From Symsagittifera roscoffensis (Eukaryota > Xenacoelomorpha > Acoela > Convolutidae), in the NCBI RefSeq assembly GCF_963678635.1, contig NC_087066.1, positions 24,417,012-24,481,011 of the forward strand: a stretch of DNA of 64,000 nt, given 5' to 3'. The translations under genes were made by a program, and so were the position numbers. Below the pieces are notes generated by a model. It was not told where the DNA came from. It did not search any database and saw nothing but the letters and a program-made list of their open reading frames with translations. This document shows positions 56,614 through 64,000 of this stretch, piece after piece (the first letter of the stretch is position 1; each line of letters opens with the position of its first letter).

Positions 56614-56781
56614 ACCTTATTTAAAACTCATTTAAAAACTCGTTACCCAGGGAGAGGGATGGCCATAGCCTAAAACTCAAGTTTGTTGTATCGTGTTAGT
56701 TGCGGCGGCAGGTTGAATGTTATTAATTATTATATTAAATTTAAATTACTATTTATTTTAAATTTTACATCCATACAGAAA

Positions 56782-57013
56782 TGTCAGGGGCTACAACATA
56801 TTCAGTTGTCAATCATCTTAGTTGCTATTCTTTATTTACTTATCTCTGAGAGTTCTCATATTATAATTAAGTGTGAGTTTGGTACCTGCCTGCCAATCAG
56901 TCTAGAACTGTCTAGCTGTTATGTGTTGACCTCTAGTTCACTCTCTTATTTATGCGAACTAGAAATCAGTCAATTCAGTATTTAACAAACAACGTTTTTA
57001 TCATCCCTTGTTA
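56782..57013 (+). repeat. 3' LTR of the gypsy element
   Basis: 232 bp; same sequence as 50884-51115. The 100-codon ORF that crosses it is an artefact. Confidence 0.92.
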
Positions 57014-57017
57014 GAAG

Positions 57018-57731
57018 ATAGCCATTTTTTTTATGTGCTTGAGATTAAGCAAGACTAAAACGGTTTAAATCCAAAAAAAGTAGTTATAATTTTAAATAGT
57101 TTTGTTCAAAATTTCTTGAAGATATGTTGTCATTTGAGTTTTATTTGCGCTATTTTTTCTAAACAAGTTTTGTTGTATTTTTTTTTGATTTTGCATCACT
57201 TTTCGGTTATAAGATTTTTGGTTTTAAGAGCTTATTTTTCTTTGCGTTTTTAAAAAGATTTGAAATTGTTCAAGTTGTGTGAATCTTTTACGTGAAAACT
57301 AAATCAGAAATGATTTGTTTTTGGAATTTTTCATCCTGTTACAATTTACAAAGGTTTTCATCTCTAGTTTTAGAGCAGTTTAATGCAGTGCAGCCAAGTG
57401 TAAGTTTATCCTATGAGTTGGACTGAAGTTGTGGCTTTTTTGTTTTACAATTCATTTATTTTCTAATGATTATTGAAACTCGCGAAACACAATGATTATA
57501 AACTCTCGCGAAACACGCTTCTGTAGTGCGTTTTAATTGCATTTTAGTTGTATAGTTTCCAATTGGAGTAAAAAAAATTGACCGATTGCTCCAGTTATTT
57601 CAAATGAGTTGGTTACTTTTGTCACAATAATTGTGATCAAGATTCAAAATGCAACAAGATTTATATTTTCGTTTTTTTTTGTGCATTTAAACTCCTATTA
57701 ATATGTTGTCCATTAAAATTCGACGAGTTAT
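57018..57731. other. AT-rich stretch, nothing recognised
   Basis: T-rich low-complexity sequence; a short repeated phrase 'actcgcgaaacac' occurs twice near 57478-57510. No gene. Confidence 0.5.
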
Positions 57732-58225
57732 TGTTCCGACTTTCGATACGAAAGTAACGGAATATTTGTGCTCGGGGTGGGTTTTTTTTTCTTCAGACAA
57801 ATTTTGACTTTTTGGTATTGTTGCCCTGAGCTCAAATTTGAAAAAATATTTCACCTGTGATTATTTTTTGTAAAGTTATAAGGGTTTGAAAATTGCCATT
57901 TTGACCAATTTGGGACAATTAACGCGCGATATAATTCGCGCTATTAACGCGTAAGCGGAGATTTAATCCGTCTTAGAAATCGTTCCAAATTGGTTGAACG
58001 AAGCTTATTTGCCATTATTGATTTGTTACAAGGAACGAAATCTATCCTTTTGTACTTTATATGGCCTGTGGGGGGATGATTTTCATAAAAAATTTCAAAT
58101 TTTAGAAAAAAAAAAGATTCATTTTATTTTATTTCATTTAATTCTGATATGTTATTACTGCTCCATAAACCTTAAAAGACAGTCGGAACATTCAGGGCTT
58201 CGCCCTGATACGAGCAGTCTTGTTT
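57732..58225 (+). mobile_element. HINE-like non-autonomous element, family 1
   Basis: Second full copy of the element at 18279-18812: same TGTTCCGAC start with hairpin CTTTCGATACGAAAG, same internal 'gacaattaacgcgcgatata' and 'gtaagcggagatttaatcc', same GTCGGAACA, hairpin CAGGGCTTCGCCCTG and 'cttgttt' end. About 40 bp shorter owing to internal deletions. Confidence 0.62.
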
Positions 58226-59480
58226 AAATGAGAATAATTTTTACGAGGAACGGCCTATATTAGTATGTTAGTCAAAAAGCGTTTCCATTTAAAATATTGA
58301 ACTTGACTTTCTAGATTTTCAAGGTTTGTGTAATAAATTCTAAATACAATGAAATTCGCCGATTTTTTTTTTGGGGGGGGGGGGGGAACAGTTAATAATC
58401 ATCATGATACTCATAATGCTAATAAATTGTTTCCATATTAGAAATAATTCAACGGACAATTTTCAATTGAATATGTTAGGTCACCGAAAGGCTTAGTCGA
58501 GCGATGCTTGAATTGAGCTGTAGTTTCCAACTAAACTATGAAATTAAATAGTTTTCTCATCCCTATACTTATTCTTTTAGTTTTTTTCCCAGTGAAATTC
58601 CTCGTTGGTTTGATGTTTTGAAACTGTTTTGTTTTAAATTCTCAATCTCTGAATCCAATATTAAATCTTTAAGGCATTCAGATTTCAAATATTTGCGTAA
58701 AAGGCAATATAGTGATATGCATAGCTCGTGTATGTGCAATTTTTTCACTGCGAACTGAAAATCCTGTAAGTTTCTTAAATAGATGTTACAGACTGATACC
58801 TCATTTTTCTCGGTTTTCAATTTTCTAAACGAAACAAATGATATAAACATTTGATGGCAAATTTAGACTAAATTGTTTTTCGTTTGAAAAACACAAAATT
58901 AAGACAGTTCTCGCATGGTAATAACCGCACCTGCTGATCGCTTTGCGCGCATCTATAAGCGAGGACGAAAGTTAAACGTCAAATTCAAGCGGCCATTTAT
59001 ATTTGATCACTATTTTTCATTAAATCGAATGCGCTTTTCGTATGCTTCTAACCGCCCTGTTTAACATATGAATTCCAAATGCTGATTATAGCCTTAGTGA
59101 TTAAGAGTTCAAAAAGTGAAAAAAGATGGTTTATACGAGCCAAGTGCAAGTTTTGTTTACTTCTATCGCGAACCCGATTTCCGAGAAACACAACTGAACT
59201 CAATTCTCAAGTGCAAAGGATCAAATGAGAGCATTTACAACCCTCCAAAAGACAGCGTTAAGTCTGATGGCCATCTTTAAGGCGACATAGCCGGTCATAA
59301 AAATCAAATCAATTTTGGATCCAGTCTTCTGGAGTGTAACATCTAACGCACCGGCCATCGATTGCTGCGAAAGAAAATCAAGCCAGACTAAAAAAATTTG
59401 TCACAACGATCAAATTGATCAACTTTGAAATAGCAAAGATGGCGCTGCTCTAGGTGTTTTACTCTTTCGTATTCTGATCA
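58226..59480. other. Stretch without a supported gene
   Basis: Includes a G-run near 58373-58387. Small ORFs on both strands have no recognisable features. Confidence 0.45.
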
Positions 59481-59492
59481 ATCTGCACCCAG

Positions 59493-59678
59493 TTGTCAGG
59501 TTGCATAAATTTGCAGCTTACTTGTTATTTCCGTTTGATCGGAAATCTTGATGCAGGCGTTGTAATGATAAAGGACTTGCAAACCGATCTGAGCAATGAC
59601 GCAAAAAATTTGTACTTCAGAGTCAAGTGCCGTAAAAATCAATTGCGTCACAGACACACATGGCTGAGACTGATTTAG
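59493..59678 (+). other. Weak coding candidate
   Basis: A 61-codon frame, open also on the opposite strand, with mixed composition and above-average GC. No domain, no clear splice sites. Confidence 0.15.
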
Positions 59679-59880
59679 CATGCAAAGGTTAAGTTATAAG
59701 TGCCGCCGCTCTCAATCGATTTCAGGTGAATTTAGAAATGAAAAAAAAAAACAATCGGAAAAAGGAGTGGGCACGGAATTGGTAAGAATCAAAACTAGCA
59801 ACCCCCCTCCCCCTTTGAGCAATCTAAACGGACGTATCTGGTCGTTGACTATGCAAACTAGCTCAAATCAATAAGGGCAA

Positions 59881-60270
59881 GTGACAGACTCCGAGGAAGA
59901 GATTTGGGCAAGCAGGGAGAGGAGTGTAATTAGAGCCAAAAGTGGCTCGGCCGTGCCCAGAATTAATAAAGAGCCACAGGCAAAAGATGCAACTGACAAG
60001 TTTATGGTACAGTTACCGAAATTAAGAAAGCGAATTCATTCTAGTTTGCTCAAGTTCAAGATAGAACGGTTTTTAGAGCAGCTCAACTTGATTGCTTGGA
60101 TTCGTGTTACATCAAGTAGACTTAAGAATTGCACTGGTCAAAAAAATGACATGAAATTGATTACCAACAACCTAAGACTAATCATTGTTTTAATACAACT
60201 GAAAGTAAACTATGAAAACGTTTTGCAACTTAAAATGAAAGAAAAATTTTATTGGAAAAAACGAAGATAG
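59881..60270 (+). CDS. ORF of unknown function, 129 codons, possible exon
   Basis: Starts with an acidic segment (D-S-E-E-E), followed by Arg/Ser-rich and then Leu/Lys-rich helical sequence, ending with a basic tail at TAG 60268. The first 45 codons have protein-like composition and higher GC than the second half, so a true exon might end near a donor around 60000 and the rest be read-through. No domain recognised; the initiating codon would be GTG in this frame, so it is more likely an internal exon than a complete gene. Confidence 0.25.
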   Translation: MTDSEEEIWASRERSVIRAKSGSAVPRINKEPQAKDATDKFMVQLPKLRKRIHSSLLKFKIERFLEQLNLIAWIRVTSSRLKNCTGQKNDMKLITNNLRLIIVLIQLKVNYENVLQLKMKEKFYWKKRR

Positions 60271-61480
60271 TTGCCTTAAGTTAAATTTTAGTGCGAAGTA
60301 TTAATTTTGCTATCATGCAAGCACTTTGATCTTTTGGATAGTCAGTAAAATGCAGTTTTTCTGAAAAGATGCGCTAAATTGCGCAGGCATCTGTGAAATA
60401 TGCTTAAAAAGGTCATCTTCTCATCAAAATGTGAAACGTTACGAGGTAAAATACAATGCGATTTTTAGAAACTTACGTGCGCAGAATATAGTAGAAAAAA
60501 CATAGCCAACTAAACAGTTGGAAAAAACTAAACGCAAGGAAACAGGAAAAACAACGGACTTTTTTTTTGAAAAAAAAGGTCAACTTACAGAATTCGAAAA
60601 AATAAACGGCTTTAAAGTTTTTTTAAATTCTAGAACATTTTATAATTTTTGTTCGAAGCTGTTTTGTCAAAATTACCCCATTTGAGAAAAGTGGATCAAA
60701 AGGCGAAACTTTTTATGTCGCTGGTTAATCTGATAATTAAATTCCATTTTCGAAATTAAAAGGCAATCACGTTTTTCGTGACCTGTAACTTTTTGCTGTT
60801 CGATAGTGGAGTTTGCCTTGCTTTAAAAAGGAAATGAAGTAATTCAAAAGAAATCAAAAGTCAAACCGCGAAAAATCAAAGTTGAGCGTGAAATGTTTAG
60901 CATTTTTCCTGATAGAAAAAGAAAACAAGATCTTACCAAGACCTCTAGTAGAGTACTCACTACGTTCATTACTCTTATGAGTTTCTAGATATGAAATATG
61001 GCAAGCAAAAATTACAATGAAGTCTTCAGAACATAATTTCATTTCTGAAAAATTACTAAAAATACAATTATGTAGACGGTGAATTTAGGTCGAAAGCCCT
61101 CACAGCGCGCAAGTTTCGTCGCTGTCCCGAATATACGATAATGTGCGCCCCCACATCTTCTCAGCAGGTTTGAGCTGACTTGTGCCAAACTGAAATCTGG
61201 GGGGTTATAGCAGCGAAATTTTGTTATAAAAAATAGATTACTTGCAAGATCCTTCAAAGGTATTGTGTAGCGCAAGCAAGTTAATGAAGAGTATAATCTT
61301 TCTAATTTTGCAGAAATCTATAAGTGTCTGTACGATGGTCAAAACTATACCTGTTTAAACTTTGTTTTGACATAAATTGCTTGACAATTGAATTGACTGT
61401 GTAGTTTTTCAATTTTTGATTGAGCAAAAAAATGAAAAACACGTTTTAGGGTAAAATCCTTGGCCCTAACTACGCAAAGG
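60271..61480. other. Stretch with an inverted dispersed-repeat copy
   Basis: 60480-60870 is a reverse copy of the GGCAAACTCCA family ('atagtggagtttgccttg', 'aaatcaaaagtcaaacc', 'aacagttggaaaaaac'). The remainder (60871-61480) has a GC-richer block at 61080-61210 with no clear coding assignment. Confidence 0.5.
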
Positions 61481-61483
61481 CAA

Positions 61484-61560
61484 ACCATATTAGTTCCGGT
61501 AAACCATATTAGTTCCAGTAAACTATATTAGTTCCTGCAAGCCATATTAATTCTGGTAAG
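61484..61560 (+). repeat. Minisatellite, 19-bp unit, four copies
   Basis: Consecutive units 'aaaccatattagttccggt', 'aaaccatattagttccagt', 'aaactatattagttcctgc' and 'aagccatattaattctggt', with 1-5 differences between neighbours. Confidence 0.85.
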
Positions 61561-62149
61561 ACTTAAACAATTTTTTTCTCATGACTTTTGTGAGGAAATT
61601 GGGTTTAATTTGTTTAATATGTTTGTTTTAATTGGATGTTTTAAAACATCACTGTAAAGAAATCGGACTGTGTCGAACATTCATAAAACACAATAAAGAG
61701 AAAAAGATGCTTCCCTTTTAATTTATCGTTTCATGTTTGGCAGCAAACGTACATATTGAATCATTGACCCAAAAGTCTATAATTGGTTTGAAAACTTCTG
61801 AAAAATTTCAGCTAATTTATTTGTTCTTAATTATTTAATTGTTAATTGAGTTTCACTGAGTTGCAGAGGATCTATGAAAGGCTATTAGCATAGTTTGTTT
61901 GTATTATTTCCTCACATTCCAAATTGAGTTTTTTGAGCCAAGCTCTTTTTGTCACCCAAGGCCGTTTTTTGTGTGTAAAATTTCCATGTGGTACCACTTT
62001 TGCAGCCGGCTTCGGTAGACCTGAAGTTATGAATCAGTTGAGAGCGCGTCCTCGCACACTATCATAGCCATGGCAGGGGACCAAATACGCAATCTGACGC
62101 TCTCAAAGTGAATACCTGGCCCATAGGAACAATCTCCCCTTTAATAGAC
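61561..62149. other. Stretch without recognised features
   Basis: AT-rich with a GC-richer patch at 62000-62110. No ORF or repeat that I can support. Confidence 0.45.
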
Positions 62150-62307
62150 CAAGTGAGCAATCTCCCCCATAAAATTAAATGGCAAATTCAAACCGTAAAA
62201 CCTGCATGTACTATGCTAAAATCTGATTAGATGAAAAATGTTACTTTAAAACAAGTGAACTCTCTCCCCCTAAACTGATTTAGGGGGGAGATTGTTCACT
62301 TAGTCCA
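62150..62307. mobile_element. MITE-like inverted repeat with CTCCCCC ends
   Basis: 'gaccaagtgagcaatctccc' at about 62148 is the inverted partner of 'gggagattgttcacttagtc' at 62285-62305. Between them, near 62265-62290, a perfect-looking palindrome 'ccccctaaactgatttaggg' repeats the end sequence. Related sequence lies at 20584-20770. Confidence 0.5.
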
Positions 62308-63349
62308 AATATCTTACCACTATGCTGAGTGTCCCTTTTTGGATCATAAAACTCATTTAATGTTCATGTTTATGATTACTTTTGAAAATGAATGATTTTT
62401 AGTTTGATTCTTTGTTTTTGAATGGCGTGGAAAGAATTTGAAAGAAAATCTTAGACAAAAACAAGAAAAGCTTAGACAATTCATTTAACCAACCTAGCAT
62501 CTTTTAAACCTAGTTGGTGATTTTTATAAACTTTAATGTGCGTCAAAACAAGTGAGACTTTATAATCACGACATATTTTTTTTATTACATATTAAGACAT
62601 ATTTGGGTTGTTTCGGATTTTTCAGCAATCTGATTTTTGAGTAGATGAGATAAGTTCAAATCAAAATTGCGCAGCATAAAAATCAAGTCAATTACTCATA
62701 ACAACATGTTTCTATTTAACTTTTCCTAAAAATTTTTGAAAAAAAAACAATTTTTATGGATAAAAGCTTTAAATCAATCAGGGAAATCTGGATTTGAAAC
62801 AACTTAACGTATTGGGGCCGATTGTTCATTTTCTTAGTTGGAAGCCAAAAGTTTTTCTCAAAGTGCGTGGAAGTTCTTATAATACGAGGCCAACCTGTAC
62901 CTCTTATAAATACACAAATGTATGCGTATGTCTGGTAAATCTGGAGACAAGCTATCATACCTGTTAAAGTTCGACCTAAAATTCAAAACATTTAAATGGA
63001 ATTCATAAGCAAGCGTTTCGTTAGTAAACTTTGTCGGCATATAAAATATGTCGCACAATCTTACAAGCTCAAAAACATCAAAAATGAGCGAAAGATTTGC
63101 AAACGAATTGTCGCAAATTTATTTCTGGTTTCTACAGCATCATAAAGATCCAAACAAAATCTAATAAAAAGAACCTTGTTGCGTTTTTGGTTTCAAAACT
63201 TCTGCCCGCCTTGTCGTGGAATTCGCATACTGCGCCAAAAGGTACAGTTAGGCCTCATTATTTGAAAGGTTTCTTTTGTAATGCATAATTATATTTGACC
63301 GCACATTAGAGTAAGTTGAGCCCACGTTTTCCCGATGCATCACGCATGC
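62308..63349. other. AT-rich stretch, nothing recognised
   Basis: Short overlapping ORFs on both strands without domains; no repeat family from elsewhere in the window was identified. Confidence 0.45.
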
Positions 63350-63698
63350 TACTTCGGGGGGGGGCGGATGTTTCTTTCCCTTTTGCGATTCGACTCCCTG
63401 ACGATCCTAAGTGTCCCCCCTTTGTACTATTTTGAAATCTCCATTTTTGGCAGACTGACCTTATAATTTTTCTGAATGTGCCTTCCGCGCCAATATATAC
63501 TAAGTTTTAGGGGAAAGCGCGCACCAAAAAAACGCGATTTTTTGCTCAAAATTTTCCAAACAAGGCCAGAAAATTTGGTCAAAATGGAGTGTTTATAGTG
63601 ATTTGTGAGCGCATGTAAAATCAGTTTGGTCGGCCTAAAAAAGGGGAAAAGTCGATAGAAACTCGCTCCCCCTCGAGAAAATCCAAGATCCGCCCCTG
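63350..63698 (+). mobile_element. hAT-like MITE
   Basis: From a G-run with 'ggcggatg' to 'ctcgagaaaatccaag' and 'atccgcccctg' at 63698. Interior 'gcgccaatatatactaag', 'gaaagcgcgcacc', 'tttggtcggcctaaaa' matches the family at 41910-42720. The right terminus is the best preserved in the window. Confidence 0.6.
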
Positions 63699-64000
63699 TT
63701 GCACACTTTTTGAATTTAATTGTTTCTGCGGTGTTATTTGAGCAGTAAAAGATTTATCCGCTAAAATAAACTGCATTAATTTCCAACGGTTTTTCTTCGT
63801 GAACCTCGGTGAATGTATGCAGTTTGTCGAAAATCAGATTTGTTCGGCTTCAATAGTCTTATTACCAAAATTTTTATGAGATCGAAGCTCCATTGTGCAA
63901 AATTTTCATTGGAGTTTTTTTTTGTAATATTTAGTATTTTACTGCTCCTTTTGGTCATTTTTTAGACTGCCAATTGCTTTACTTTTATTTAAATAGATTC
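63699..64000. other. Right edge, nothing recognised
   Basis: AT-rich sequence with short ORFs lacking features. Confidence 0.5.

Larger units (their letters stand above)
50884..57013 (+). mobile_element. Ty3/gypsy LTR retrotransposon with apparently identical LTRs, coding region broken
   Basis: Two 232-bp LTRs (50884-51115 and 56782-57013) are identical as far as I can read and begin TGTCAGGGGC and end CTTGTTA. They are flanked by GAAG on both sides (50880-50883, 57014-57017), a 4-bp target duplication. TGGCGCAGTC directly after the left LTR fits a primer-binding site. The interior gives gag with a zinc knuckle, then protease, RT, RNase H and integrase in gypsy order; there is no env-like ORF. 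The coding frame is broken at several places (see separate entries), so this copy cannot act alone. No obvious polypurine tract precedes the right LTR; 'agggagaggga' near 56650 is the best candidate. Confidence 0.92.

Noticed and set aside
56683-56985. 100-codon plus-strand ORF
   Set aside because: It spans the 3' LTR of the gypsy element and repeats, out of context, what the 5' LTR would encode.
58373-58387. G-run as a regulatory quadruplex
   Set aside because: A single homopolymer run, similar to those inside the hAT-like MITEs; no four-tract arrangement or gene context.
59496-59681. Minus-strand ORF opposite 59493-59678
   Set aside because: Antisense mirror of another weak ORF; neither has motifs and both cannot be judged coding from sequence alone.

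Overview
The window looks like nuclear DNA of an invertebrate animal. It is AT-rich, its genes are split by spliceosomal introns (GT/GTGAG donors, pyrimidine-tract AG acceptors), it is full of interspersed repeats, and it carries an nrf-6-type acyltransferase-3 gene and a stargazin/TARP-like tetraspan gene. I cannot name the species or phylum from the sequence. There are no operons, rRNA genes, CRISPR arrays or stand-alone tRNA genes; the tRNA-like boxes present belong to SINEs.

Layout from left to right. 1-2330: a broken non-LTR retrotransposon on the minus strand (SGNH-like piece, PHD finger, reverse transcriptase cut by the window edge). 2340-11840: exons 3900-10420 of an nrf-6-like membrane acyltransferase on the plus strand, lying between two same-orientation copies of one degenerate satellite-containing repeat; the right copy holds a 214-bp MITE whose empty site is visible in the left copy. 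11840-19050: dispersed repeats, including a 158-bp foldback element with a perfect 10-bp target duplication. 19078-29627: scattered exon-like pieces, probably remnants of one or more F-box/LRR-type genes. 22287-25236: a decayed mag-like Ty3/gypsy element with LTRs of only about 82 bp.

27861-33461 is repeat territory: tRNA-derived SINEs and a 470-bp inverted repeat. 33462-44319 (minus) is a complete five-exon gene for a 477-residue claudin-superfamily protein of the calcium-channel gamma/TARP kind, ending in a class I PDZ ligand. Its start codon is only 232 bp from that of a plus-strand gene at 44552-49586, a six-exon gene for an uncharacterised protein of about 707 residues; the pair may share a promoter.

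50884-57013 is a Ty3/gypsy element whose two 232-bp LTRs look identical and are flanked by a 4-bp duplication, although gag and pol are interrupted in several places. 57014-64000 holds only repeats (HINE-like, hAT-like and a 19-bp minisatellite) and two weak coding candidates.

The least ordinary material is (a) two repeat families with a shared Helentron/HINE-like architecture, (b) the foldback element, (c) the empty-site/filled-site MITE pair, (d) the head-to-head gene pair with its unrecognised Cys/His-cluster protein, and (e) the young but broken gypsy element. Exon boundaries were read by eye from splice consensus and codon phase; no similarity search was possible.
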